DNA of 64,000 nt from Stutzerimonas stutzeri (GCF_038561965.1 NZ_CP139348.1:1426001-1490000); one strand, 5' to 3'. Positions 32,846-40,251 are shown, numbered from the stretch's first letter. The notes: generated by a model not told the origin, from the sequence alone. Translations and numbers: made by a program.

Positions 32846-33587
32846 GCAGCAAACAATCGAGCAGCTCCATGGGCTGAAGTTGTTTGGTATGGCAAACGCC
32901 ATGGCTTCACAGCTGGAGAGTCCCAGTACTCAGAGTCTGCCATTCAGCGATCGAGTTGCACTGCTGGTCGAGGCCGAGTGCCACGACCGCGACAATCGTC
33001 GTCAGCGGCGATTGATGGCACAGGCAAAGTTGAAGATGCGTAATGCCTGCCTGGAGGATATCGACTATAGGCCGCGGCGTGGCTTGGACAAGCCTCAACT
33101 GCTGTCGCTGGGGCAATGTCAGTGGATAGAGCGCCATCAACACCTGCTCATCAGCGGGCCTACGGGCGTCGGTAAAACCTGGTTGGCGTGCGCATTTGGT
33201 ATGCAAGCCATTCGCCGCGGCTACTCCGTCGCCTATCACCGCGTCAGCCGATTGCTGGAGGAAACCGAAATTGCCCGGGCTGACGGCTCTCTTGCCGGCT
33301 TCCGCAGCAAGCTCGCGAAATGCCACCTGCTGATCCTCGATGATTGGGGCATGTCACCGCTCACCGATATCGGCCGACAGGATCTCCTGGAGTTCGTCGA
33401 TGACCGGACGGGGGCCGGCGCCATCCTGATCGCTTCCCAGCTGCCGGTGGCCAAGTGGTACGAGTACATCAACGAACCGACGCTGGCGGATGCCATTCTG
33501 GATCGCATCGTGCACCGGGCGCACAAGATCGAGATGCGCGGCGATTCCATGCGCAAGAAGCTCGGTCTCGATGATGGGGAGGCCTAG
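32838..33587 (+). CDS. istB: IS21-family helper ATPase IstB
   Basis: A 249-residue DnaC-like AAA+ ATPase. Walker A is GPTGVGKT (107-114), Walker B is LLILDDWG (about 163-170), with sensor/arginine residues in IASQLPVAKWYEYINEPTLADAILDRIVHRAHKIEMRG. IstB selects target DNA and stimulates IstA. DnaC-type proteins load replicative helicase, which is relevant because the next gene is primase-like. It overlaps istA and lies 2 bases before the TOPRIM-like gene. Confidence 0.92.
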   Translation: MNEQQTIEQLHGLKLFGMANAMASQLESPSTQSLPFSDRVALLVEAECHDRDNRRQRRLMAQAKLKMRNACLEDIDYRPRRGLDKPQLLSLGQCQWIERHQHLLISGPTGVGKTWLACAFGMQAIRRGYSVAYHRVSRLLEETEIARADGSLAGFRSKLAKCHLLILDDWGMSPLTDIGRQDLLEFVDDRTGAGAILIASQLPVAKWYEYINEPTLADAILDRIVHRAHKIEMRGDSMRKKLGLDDGEA

Positions 33588-33589
33588 TC

Positions 33590-34444
33590 ATGTACGAGCC
33601 CCATCAAACTCAGAACCAAGATGTAGTGATTCACCAACCGATCGTTCGCTGTACCTACAACGATGGGATGGCTGATGGTTTGGTGATTGGCCAGGTGCTC
33701 GACTACTACACCGAGACATTACGCAGCAACGTCAAGGCACAGGCCTTTCTGCAGCTTAGAGGTCTTTGCCATGCCGATCTGCTGACCCAGTTCCGACTGG
33801 GTTTTGCGGATCGCACATTGGGCCTGCAGCTACACAAGCTGGATTACCTTCAGGAGGAAACAGTCAGAGGTGCGCTGCAACGTGTCGGTCTACTGAAGGT
33901 ATCAGGGCATGAGCTGTTTCGTGGCGCGCTAGTGTTTCCAATGTTTGATCAGGGCGGGCAGATACTGGGTGGCTATGGACGTCGGATCACGCCCAAGCTG
34001 ACATCTCAATCGGCTTACCACGTCCACTGGCATTTTGAGCAAAGCGGCTTCTTCAACCAGAAAGCGGTATTCGAGTTCACCGAGCTGATTCTCTGCAAAA
34101 GCCCGATCGAAGCACTGACCTGGTGGTGTCATGGGCACCGAAACGTAGCTGCCACCCTGGGGTTCGCAGGATTTGACGATGAGTATCTGAGCATCCTGCA
34201 GAACAGCCTGGTCAGGCTGGTGTATCTCGCCTTTGGTTCATCGAGGCCTGAGCTGGTTGAGGCTAAACGAATTGCCCACCTGCTTACTCACAACGATATC
34301 GAAGTGCGCTTCGTTCTGTTTCCGCAGGGCGCAGATAGCAACGCTTTTGTCCTTACGGTTAGCGACCCCGCCAAAGAGCTCTCACTCCTGCTGAGGGAGT
34401 CATTGGTGTTTCCGAAGAAAACGGGAGGTGACTATGGCCAGTGA
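33590..34444 (+). CDS. DnaG-like TOPRIM protein with lost catalytic acids, part of the IstAB element
   Basis: A 284-residue protein matching the RNA polymerase domain of DnaG primase without its N-terminal CHC2 zinc finger. Alignable parts: YYTETLRSNVKAQAFLQLRG with LLTQFRLGFAD (fold start), FRGALVFPMFDQGGQILGGYGRR (110-132; DnaG FRDRVMFPI...GFGGR), LILCKSPIEALTWWCHGH and NVAATLGFAGF (DnaG EGYxD...ATLGTA), and VYLAFGSSRPE (DnaG FDGDxAG). The catalytic TOPRIM Glu is Lys170 here, and the metal-binding DxD is replaced by Gly216-Ser-Ser, so primer synthesis is very unlikely. The fold itself seems kept. It probably binds replication proteins or DNA for the element; this is inference. Confidence 0.82.
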   Translation: MYEPHQTQNQDVVIHQPIVRCTYNDGMADGLVIGQVLDYYTETLRSNVKAQAFLQLRGLCHADLLTQFRLGFADRTLGLQLHKLDYLQEETVRGALQRVGLLKVSGHELFRGALVFPMFDQGGQILGGYGRRITPKLTSQSAYHVHWHFEQSGFFNQKAVFEFTELILCKSPIEALTWWCHGHRNVAATLGFAGFDDEYLSILQNSLVRLVYLAFGSSRPELVEAKRIAHLLTHNDIEVRFVLFPQGADSNAFVLTVSDPAKELSLLLRESLVFPKKTGGDYGQ

Positions 34445-35432
34445 AACTTATCCAACCACCCTGTCTGCGTGTGTGAGCTTCTACGTTGATGACTGCTTGG
34501 CACGCGGTCAAAGCGATGCGACCGCATATGCCAAGACGACAGTGCTGCAAATGTTTGTGCTCTGGTGCGAGCCGCAGGGCATCAGCGATGTTTCACAGGT
34601 CGATCTGGATCTGTTGGAGCGCTATCGCAAGCACCTGTATCGCTATCGCAAGGCGCGCGACCACGAGCCCCTGGAACTTGCGACGCAGCGTATGCGGTTA
34701 ATGGCGGTGACAGGCCTGCTCAAGCGATTGCACTACTTCGGCATTGTGCCGTCGGATTTCTACTCCAGATTTCCGTTGCCCAGGGCTCCTCGCCAGATAC
34801 CCAAGCAGATCCCCGACGAAGATGAGATCGCTCCGATTCTGCATCAGACGACCACGAAGGGTCGGATGGGGTTGAGGGACCGGGCCATCTTGGAGGTTTA
34901 CTACGCCACAGGAATACGCCGAGCCGAATTGGCCGGGCTGGATATCCGAGATGTGGATTTCAAGCAGAAGATCGTTACCGTGCGCAAAGGGAAAGGCGGC
35001 CTGGATCGGCGTGTTCCCATTGCACAGCAGTCACTCGACCGGGTTGAGCAGTACCTGAACGAGGTTCGAGGCAGCCTGGCGACAATGGCCAGCGGCGAAG
35101 CGCTCTTTCTGGGCATATCCGGCAAGCGCATCCAGAAAAGTAAGCTAACGACGCTTGTTGGTAGGTACATCCGGCGTTCCGGGATCGGTAAAAGCGGCTC
35201 CTGCCATGCCCTTCGCCATGCAACAGCGACACACATGCTGCGCAATGGGGCGGACATCCGTTATGTGCAGGAGATGCTGGGACACCAGTGCATCGAAAGC
35301 ACCCAGATCTACACCCATGTGACCATCACTGATCTGCAAGGTGTGTATAGCAAAACGCACCCCGCAGCCCAGAGCTCCGGCCCAGGAAAGCTGCTTGAGG
35401 AGGCCCGTAGAACTCAGAAAGCTCTACCCTGA
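34434..35432 (+). CDS. Tyrosine recombinase (XerC/D-like) of the IstAB element
   Basis: A 332-residue tyrosine recombinase. The N-terminal SAM-like domain (residues 1-118) is followed by the catalytic domain with Arg162 (YATGIRRAEL), Lys185 (VRKGKGG), His258-x-x-Arg261 (CHALRHATATH), His284 (MLGHQ) and Tyr293 (QIYTHV): the complete RKHRHY set. ATG 34434 follows GGAGGTG at ideal distance; a GTG six bases earlier is in frame. It overlaps the TOPRIM-like gene by 11 bases and is the last gene of the element. It could resolve cointegrates or direct site-specific insertion. Confidence 0.9.
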   Translation: MASETYPTTLSACVSFYVDDCLARGQSDATAYAKTTVLQMFVLWCEPQGISDVSQVDLDLLERYRKHLYRYRKARDHEPLELATQRMRLMAVTGLLKRLHYFGIVPSDFYSRFPLPRAPRQIPKQIPDEDEIAPILHQTTTKGRMGLRDRAILEVYYATGIRRAELAGLDIRDVDFKQKIVTVRKGKGGLDRRVPIAQQSLDRVEQYLNEVRGSLATMASGEALFLGISGKRIQKSKLTTLVGRYIRRSGIGKSGSCHALRHATATHMLRNGADIRYVQEMLGHQCIESTQIYTHVTITDLQGVYSKTHPAAQSSGPGKLLEEARRTQKALP

Positions 35433-35457
35433 GGCGATTAACCAAGTTGCCAAATAT

Positions 35458-35470
35458 AACCTAGTAGGTT
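35458..35470. promoter_or_regulatory. MqsA operator palindrome
   Basis: AACCTAGTAGGTT, i.e. AACCT-N3-AGGTT, matches the known MqsA recognition palindrome of E. coli (AACCT, 2-4 bases, AGGTT). It lies 12 bases before the mqsR ATG at 35483, overlapping the expected promoter region, so MqsA should repress its own operon here. Confidence 0.85.
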
Positions 35471-35482
35471 AGCGTGACGTAT

Positions 35483-35779
35483 ATGGAAAAAAGGACCCCA
35501 CACTGCAAGCTGTCAGTCGTGAAAGCCTTGGTCGAAGCAAGGAAAGTGCGCTCAACCATGTCCGCCCTGGCTGGCGGGGCGGCGTTGGGGTTCGACTTTG
35601 AGGGGATCATCGGCGTTGTCATGGCGCTGGTCCCGGCAGACTTCTACAAAAGCATGACCACGCACGCCGATCATACGGTCTGGCAGGACGTGTACCGGAC
35701 TAACACGGAGGCCGGAGAGGTCTATCTGAAACTCACGGTCATTGATGATGTGCTCATCGTGTCCTTCAAGGAGCTATGA
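35483..35779 (+). CDS. mqsR: MqsR mRNA interferase toxin
   Basis: A 98-residue RelE-like endoribonuclease that cleaves mRNA at GCN codons. It aligns without gaps to E. coli MqsR: MEKRTPHCKLSVVKALVEA, DFYKSMTTHADHTVWQDVYR, VYLKLTVIDDVLIVSFKE. Catalytic residues Lys56, Gln68 and Tyr81 are present. ATG 35483 gives the exact E. coli length; the GTG at 35474 is less likely. Toxin-first order is typical for this system. MqsA follows, with the possible earlier ATG overlapping the mqsR stop. Confidence 0.95.
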   Translation: MEKRTPHCKLSVVKALVEARKVRSTMSALAGGAALGFDFEGIIGVVMALVPADFYKSMTTHADHTVWQDVYRTNTEAGEVYLKLTVIDDVLIVSFKEL

Positions 35780-35781
35780 AC

Positions 35782-36183
35782 ATGAAATGTCCATCTTGCG
35801 CAGCGGCGGAACTGGTGCATGACACCCGCGATATGCCGTACACCTACAAGAGCGAATCGACCACCATTCCGGCAGTAACCGGCGACTTCTGCCCGGCCTG
35901 TGGAGAGGCGGTTCTGGATGCAGGCGAATCGGCCCGCGTCAGCACGGCGATGCTGGGATTTAACAAGCAGGTGAATGCTTCGATTGTCGATCCGGGCTTT
36001 ATCACCAGTGTCCGCAAGAAGCTCGCCCTTGACCAGCGCGAAGCGGCCGAGATTTTCGGCGGTGGCGTCAATGCGTTCTCGCGCTACGAGAACGGCAAAA
36101 CCAAGCCGCCGCTGGCTCTGGTGAAATTGCTCAAGGTGCTTGATCGCCACCCTGAGCTGCTGAACGAAGTCAGGACTGCATAG
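35782..36183 (+). CDS. mqsA: MqsA antitoxin and autoregulator
   Basis: A 133-residue antitoxin. The N-terminal zinc domain has Cys3, Cys6, Cys37 and Cys40 at the same positions as E. coli MqsA; the C-terminal XRE domain has FGGGVNAFSRYENGK with Asn97 and Arg101, the operator-contacting residues. I start at ATG 35782 because AGGAG lies 8 bases before it; ATG 35776 overlaps the mqsR stop but its ribosome binding site would be only 2 bases away. It neutralises MqsR and binds the AACCT/AGGTT palindrome at 35458. Confidence 0.95.
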   Translation: MKCPSCAAAELVHDTRDMPYTYKSESTTIPAVTGDFCPACGEAVLDAGESARVSTAMLGFNKQVNASIVDPGFITSVRKKLALDQREAAEIFGGGVNAFSRYENGKTKPPLALVKLLKVLDRHPELLNEVRTA

Positions 36184-36472
36184 CCCCACACGTCTGGTGA
36201 AGTCCACGCCTTAGAGTATGGATTTGTCTTTTGAGAGCGCTGATGAGTTTTGAGCAGCGCGAGCACTGGAGGACGTGCTAGGAGGGCAGAAAAAACTAAC
36301 CCCCTGGTGCGCAGTACGGGACGAGTCCCGCCCGAGGCGTGGGGGTTATTCTTGGTGCCAAGGCTAATGGCGATGGGTTGTGCAGTCAACCTTATGGCGG
36401 TGCCGGCTGTCAGTTGCGGCGGCCCTGTTGGCGGGAGAGCGGAGGCCTTGTGAAAGGGGGTGGTAAACAGAA
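36184..36472. other. Gene-free stretch after mqsA with a structured element
   Basis: About 290 bases without a supported gene. A nested hairpin lies at 36297-36348: outer arms TAACCCCC (36297-36304) and GGGGGTTA (36341-36348), inner stem CGGGAC-GA-GTCCCG. It is preceded by six A and followed by TT, so it may stop transcription from either side. The rest is featureless, and RHS-core homology begins at 36473. Confidence 0.5.
36297..36348. terminator. Nested hairpin between mqsA and the orphan RHS cassette
   Basis: Perfect 8-base outer stem (TAACCCCC with GGGGGTTA) and 6-base inner stem with a GA loop (CGGGAC-GA-GTCCCG). A-rich on the left, T-rich on the right. Probably the end of the mqsRA transcript. 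Confidence 0.5.
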
Positions 36473-37069
36473 TTAGTTTACAACTACTTCAGGGATTACG
36501 ACCCGGAGAATGGGCGGTATGTCGAAAGTGATCCGATTGGGCTCAAGGGCGGGCTGAATACCTACGCCTACGTTCAAGGAAACCCGCTTTCTACTTCTGA
36601 CCCTCTAGGGTTGTGCGGCCCGCTAACCCCACTCTGCGCTATCGGTCTTGCTGCTCTGGAGGGTACAGGCGGCGCAACATTAGGCAGCGCTGCGTTTTGG
36701 GGAACTGGCGCATTAGTAGGCGGTGCACTTGTATCTGGATCATCAGCAACAGCATCTCGCCCTGTAGATATGTCGCCTCTAGAAAAGCGACACTATGATA
36801 GAACCTGTCGAGGCTCCGATGATCCTTGTGCGGCGATCAAGGCTTCAGCACAAGCTGCTATTACGATGGCTCGTTTGAAAATGAACAACATGCTAAATGA
36901 TCCAGGAAAAATGTACGGTACTGCCGGCTGGGGAACCCATGCAGGCGACCTAAGTGGACGACTAGCAAACATTGCGGCGATGATTTCTCTTGGCGAAAAG
37001 ATGGGGTGTGACATGTCAACAGAAAAGGCTGCTTTAGCCACTCTATTTGTGCCGAGCAAGCCACTATGA
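36473..37069 (+). pseudogene. Orphan RHS tip: core fragment plus toxin-like C terminus
   Basis: An open frame starting inside RHS core sequence (YNYFRDYDPENGRYVESDPIGLKGG..., 36479-36607), closely similar to the core end of the complete RHS gene at 19195-19320, with no start codon or RHS shell in front. After DPLGLCGP comes a different tip of about 150 residues: a Gly-rich hydrophobic segment (AAFWGTGALVGGALVSGSS), then LEKRHYDRTCRGSDDPCAAIKASA and KMYGTAGWGTHAGDLSGRLANIAAMI. I cannot name the tip family. This is the classic form of an orphan rhs-CT module kept for recombination onto the full RHS gene. The immunity-like gene overlaps its stop (ATGA). Confidence 0.8.
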
Positions 37070-37392
37070 AGGTATCTGTAGATTTCTCAGTATACACGCA
37101 GGCGGATGGCGCATTTGGAAGTGTATCGGGCGAGATTGACACCCTCATACCTCCTCAACTAGGAGACTCCATATCATTCCTGTTTTCACAGGGCGACCAA
37201 ACTATTGAGCCATCCATTGGCTTCAGTGGAATATTGAAAGTTACTGACCGAGTAATCGCCGCGAATCGAGGTGACCAACACCTAATGCTGGCACTGAGCG
37301 ATATTACTTTGGCCACAAAGAACGACGCTATTAAGGTCACTGAGTATCTTGAAGCCGCTTTCAATCTCTTTGTCGTGATATACGCTGAGTAA
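37066..37392 (+). CDS. Immunity-like protein of the orphan RHS tip
   Basis: A 108-residue beta-rich protein (MKVSVDFSVYTQADGAFGSVSGEIDTLIPPQLGDSISFLF then a long second half ending LFVVIYAE). No family is recognised. Its ATG overlaps the stop of the orphan tip (ATGA), the usual coupling of toxin and immunity genes. It is likely to protect against the orphan tip or against siblings carrying that tip. Confidence 0.7.
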   Translation: MKVSVDFSVYTQADGAFGSVSGEIDTLIPPQLGDSISFLFSQGDQTIEPSIGFSGILKVTDRVIAANRGDQHLMLALSDITLATKNDAIKVTEYLEAAFNLFVVIYAE

Positions 37393-37512
37393 AGCTCACA
37401 GAGTAATCATCTCGCCTGCGGGCACTATGGCATTCCCATAGTGCCCCTCCCAACCCCTTCCCATAGCACTGCGAAACCAGCTAGCCAAGAAAAGTAGCTC
37501 TATCACTCGGTG

Positions 37513-37539
37513 CAGCAGGCTGTTCAGGCTGTTTCGGTT
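37513..37539 (+). repeat. 27-base repeat, right copy (pairs with 20140-20166)
   Basis: Matches 20140-20166 at 24 of 27 positions. It lies 120 bases after the orphan immunity gene, as the left copy lies 150 bases after the main immunity gene. Confidence 0.6.
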
Positions 37540-37589
37540 CAGGGTGCCAGGTTAGGCCGGCACGCTGTTCCGGTTTAAGCAGCGCCTGC

Positions 37590-37893
37590 ATGAAGCCCGG
37601 ACCGTCACGACAGCCTGGCATCTAACCCTGCTACCCGTGACCGTAACCGAGCCGAACCAGATTACGAACTACACCTACGATGCACAGGGGCGACAGCTCA
37701 CCCAGACCCTCACTGAACGCTGATCAGAAGGAGCTGGCCGATGACACCATCGCATCGCCTGAAGCTGCTTACTCTAACGTTAGCGACGGCACTGGGTTTA
37801 TCTAGCGCCAAAGCTCTCGAGAGTAACTCGAGCTACCCCTAGAAACCTTGGACTGATCGAGACGGCCGAGGGTCCCAGCACCGATGTGCGGAT
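37590..37893 (+). pseudogene. Decayed junction of a second split RHS gene pair
   Basis: This segment resembles the junction of the two intact RHS genes at about 16855-17155. The 3' end of a first RHS gene is readable (NYTYDAQGRQLTQTLTER then TGA, 37666-37724), followed by GATCAGAAGGAGCTG (as at 16981) and the start of a second RHS gene at ATG 37741 with a signal peptide (MTPSHRLKLLTLTLATALGL). That frame hits a TAG at 37803 and is otherwise broken by 37845. The homology ends near 37893. It shows that a second copy of the split RHS pair once lay here. Confidence 0.75.
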
Positions 37894-38224
37894 GGGCCAC
37901 CGCCTTGCACCTGGGGGGGGCTGAAGCGGTCCGCTGGCTGTACAGCGTTGGAGAAGCTGCCGCGTGGCTCGCCCCCCTGTTGTTTGGTCGTGGCTGTTGC
38001 TGGATGCAGTCATGATGCTCTTGCTTCGGGCCTAATCGAGCGAGGTTTGGATAGACGACCACGTGACTGGCCGCTTTTGGCCGATAGGGGCCAGTCGCCA
38101 ACGGCTGCTTTGGCCAAAAGCTGGCATTGGGTCCAATATCAGTGGCGACTCAGCCCGCGACAAGCCAAGATCAGTGGAGAACAATTTCGGGAGGACTGCT
38201 TGGTCAGCCAGCAGTCAGCAAGAC
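37894..38224. other. Gene-free stretch with a dispersed-repeat hairpin
   Basis: About 330 bases between the RHS remnant and the HEPN-motif gene. At 38065-38096, GACTGGCC and GGCCAGTC frame a GCTTTTGGCCGATAG loop, a copy of the dispersed intergenic motif; a related TTTGGCCAAAAGC lies at 38112-38124. An open frame from 38063 reads into the next gene but lacks support before ATG 38225. Confidence 0.45.
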
Positions 38225-38818
38225 ATGGACAAAAGAGTTTTTGAGCTCTTCAATGACTCGCCCTTCGAGCGCGACCTCTATGAAGCAGCAGTTCGGAATT
38301 TGGCTGATACTGAGAACAAACTGCGTTTCAACAATTTTGCCTACGCGATCCGGGAGCTAACCCGGCATATGCTCCACCGCTTGGCCCCAAGTGATGAGGT
38401 GCGTAAGTGCGTCTGGTGGAAGTCAGAAATAAAGGGAATGAAAAAGAAGGACGACGTAACCCGTGTAGAACGAGCTATTTACGCGACTCAAGGCGGACTC
38501 TCGAACCACTACATGAAGAAGAAGTTGGATCTCGACTTCAACGAGAGCCATGCAGCACTTCGAGACGCAATCGAGCAGCTCAGTAAATACACCCACATTG
38601 AACCCGCCGTTTTCGGCCTCTCCGACGGGGAGGTGACTAGGCTCGCGGAAGAGACGACGTCAGCCGTAGCAGGTCTGGCAATGGCGATCACAGATTGTCG
38701 ATCCGCCGTAGCAGACCGTTTATCGGGCGTCATCGAAGACGCTGCGGTCCAGCGGGTTTTGGAAACCAGTCTCCCTGAGGTAGATGAGCTTGCTACCCAC
38801 CATTTTGTGGAAGCGTGA
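38225..38818 (+). CDS. HEPN-motif protein, probable toxin of a two-gene unit
   Basis: A 197-residue helical soluble protein. It contains RELTRH (Arg43-x4-His48) within a long helix (NNFAYAIRELTRHMLHRL), the R-x4-6-H signature of HEPN RNases, preceded by FERDLYEAAVRNLADTENKLRF. I recall a HEPN family typified by a plasmid pEK499 protein with this look, but cannot verify it. A second helical half (ALRDAIEQLSKYTHIEPAVFG) follows. The start is ATG 38225; the frame is open to 38063. The next gene overlaps by GTGA. RNase activity and a toxin role are inference. Confidence 0.65.
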   Translation: MDKRVFELFNDSPFERDLYEAAVRNLADTENKLRFNNFAYAIRELTRHMLHRLAPSDEVRKCVWWKSEIKGMKKKDDVTRVERAIYATQGGLSNHYMKKKLDLDFNESHAALRDAIEQLSKYTHIEPAVFGLSDGEVTRLAEETTSAVAGLAMAITDCRSAVADRLSGVIEDAAVQRVLETSLPEVDELATHHFVEA

Positions 38819-39129
38819 TCGTCTATGAGCACGAGGTTATATCCATTACCTCCGACACCATCTTCCTCCGCGCAAGCGGGACAATTGGAGTAACTCTGCA
38901 GTGGGGGTCAAATTCCGACGTTCGCAACGGCGATGGTGCGGAAATAGAGGAGAGTTTCGACTTCACTTGTGAGCTAACGGGGACCACTAAAGCTCCCGAT
39001 TCCGATGAACTGGAGTACATCGAGAACTCCATTTCGGTGGACACAAAGCATTGGTATGGCACTGAAGATGCTTGGGACGACCATCCAGATGCGCCACCGG
39101 CGGTCTTACCCACAGGTTCTGACTTCTAG
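38815..39129 (+). CDS. Acidic partner of the HEPN-motif protein
   Basis: A 104-residue acidic beta-rich protein with a GTG start that overlaps the upstream stop (GTGA). Sequence: IVYEHEVISITSDTIFLRASGTIGVTLQWGSNSD..., then DFTCELTGTTKAPDSDELEYI and a C-terminal acidic/aromatic segment (KHWYGTEDAWDDHPDAPP). Its size, charge and coupling suggest an antitoxin or a DNA/RNA-mimic partner. No family recognised. Confidence 0.6.
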   Translation: MIVYEHEVISITSDTIFLRASGTIGVTLQWGSNSDVRNGDGAEIEESFDFTCELTGTTKAPDSDELEYIENSISVDTKHWYGTEDAWDDHPDAPPAVLPTGSDF

Positions 39130-39316
39130 GTCAGAGCATTCTTCTGGGCTACAGCATGTCTATATCGAGTGCATCCTCGAAGTGCAGTTCCTGCCGGTGT
39201 GCCTCGAATCTATGGGCCATCAGCCGAGCAGGGCCGCAAGTCAGGGTAGACACGCCGTCCAGGCTGGTTAGTGGTTCACTAAGCAATGAGGCATTGGCAT
39301 AGACGCAGGTAGGGAA

Positions 39317-39340
39317 GTCCGCTTTTGGCCGAAATCGGAC
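39317..39340. repeat. Copy of dispersed GTCCGCTTTTGGCC intergenic motif
   Basis: GTCCG (39317-39321) and CGGAC (39336-39340) form a short stem around CTTTTGGCCGAAAT. Related copies lie at 14271-14285 and 38065-38096, all in intergenic spaces of the accessory region. I recall such motifs as common in this group of Pseudomonas. Confidence 0.5.
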
Positions 39341-39375
39341 GAAGTTGCTGGCTAAAGCTCAGGGATGACTGCCAG

Positions 39376-40251
39376 TTAAGGCCTACTGGAAGCAGACTCT
39401 TCCATAAGCCAACGTTTGAAATTCGTCAGTGCAGAAGCGGCATGCGTACTCGGGCGAGTTACCAAGACGTAGCGTTTGCAGAGTTCTTCGAATGCCGGCC
39501 AAGGAGCTACAAGCCGGCCTCCAAGCAGTTCCTCCTCAACGTAGCAATTAGGCACGAGCGCCATCCCTATGCCGGCTTTCGCCGCTTCGATCAGCAGCGC
39601 ATAACGATCATAGGTGGGGCCTGTTGAGTTGGAATCCAGTGGCAACTCAGCAAGCGTTGCATAACGAGCCCAGCTATAGGGGCTCGCGAGCTTGTGAAGT
39701 AGCGGCATGCTTTCGGGTAGTTCACTTGCAAGGCGAGGGTGACAGACGGCAACCATCGGTTCTTCAAAGAGCGGCTGTACTCTCATTGTCTGCCAGGCGG
39801 GATGGACGTAGTTGATCGCGGCGTGCAAGCCACTATGCTCAAGGGAAAAGGGCTGTGTACGTTCGTGGAGATTCACTTTTATATCGGGGTAACGCGCCTG
39901 GAATCGAGGCAGCCTGGGTATCAACCAGCGACTGGCGAATGTGGGAATGACGCCAATTTCCAGCGAGGTACTGCCTCTAGCGTCCGCAACGAGCTGGCGG
40001 GTGTGCCGTTCGATATCGGCCAGTGCCGTACGAATGTGCGAAGTATAGTTGTCACCAGCAACTGACAACTCGACGCGATTGCCTATACGGTTGAACAGCC
40101 GCGTCCCGAGAAATTCTTCCAGTTTAGATATTTGCCGGCTGATAGCACCTTCGCTGAGCGAGAGCTCCTGTGCCGCTTTGGCAAAGCTCTGATGGCGCGC
40201 GGCTGCTTCCAGGGCAAGCATCATAGAGGTGCTTGGCAGACGTCTGCTCAT
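39376..40251 (-). CDS. LysR-family regulator (GcvA-like)
   Basis: A 291-residue LysR regulator. The winged helix-turn-helix occupies residues 5-64 (MLALEAAARHQSFAKAAQELSLSEGAISRQISKLEEFLGTRLF), followed by a periplasmic-binding-like effector domain (LEIGVIPTFASRWLIPRLPRFQARYPDIKVNLHER). The pattern with RWLIPRLP and two-lobe spacing is that of the GcvA subgroup. Start ATG 40251 gives the standard length; 40293 is possible. It diverges from the DUF998 gene (118 bases apart) and probably regulates it. Confidence 0.88.
   Translation of the reverse strand: MSRRLPSTSMMLALEAAARHQSFAKAAQELSLSEGAISRQISKLEEFLGTRLFNRIGNRVELSVAGDNYTSHIRTALADIERHTRQLVADARGSTSLEIGVIPTFASRWLIPRLPRFQARYPDIKVNLHERTQPFSLEHSGLHAAINYVHPAWQTMRVQPLFEEPMVAVCHPRLASELPESMPLLHKLASPYSWARYATLAELPLDSNSTGPTYDRYALLIEAAKAGIGMALVPNCYVEEELLGGRLVAPWPAFEELCKRYVLVTRPSTHAASALTNFKRWLMEESASSRP

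Larger units (their letters stand above)
31035..35460 (+). mobile_element. Four-gene IS21-like element: IstA, IstB, TOPRIM-like protein, tyrosine recombinase
   Basis: Four rightward genes follow each other without gaps: istA and istB overlap by 8 bases, the TOPRIM-like gene starts 2 bases after istB, and the recombinase overlaps the TOPRIM-like stop by 11 bases. This tight coupling argues that all four belong to one element. The classical IS21 family has only IstA and IstB. Ends are approximate: inverted repeats lie at 31118-31209, and the right end must lie between 35433 and the MqsA operator at 35458. I could not see the target duplication. Confidence 0.65.

Noticed and set aside
36297..36348. 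A tRNA-like or self-cleaving RNA element
   Set aside because: The two nested stems do not form a cloverleaf and lack conserved tRNA bases or ribozyme cores; a terminator-like hairpin is the simplest reading.
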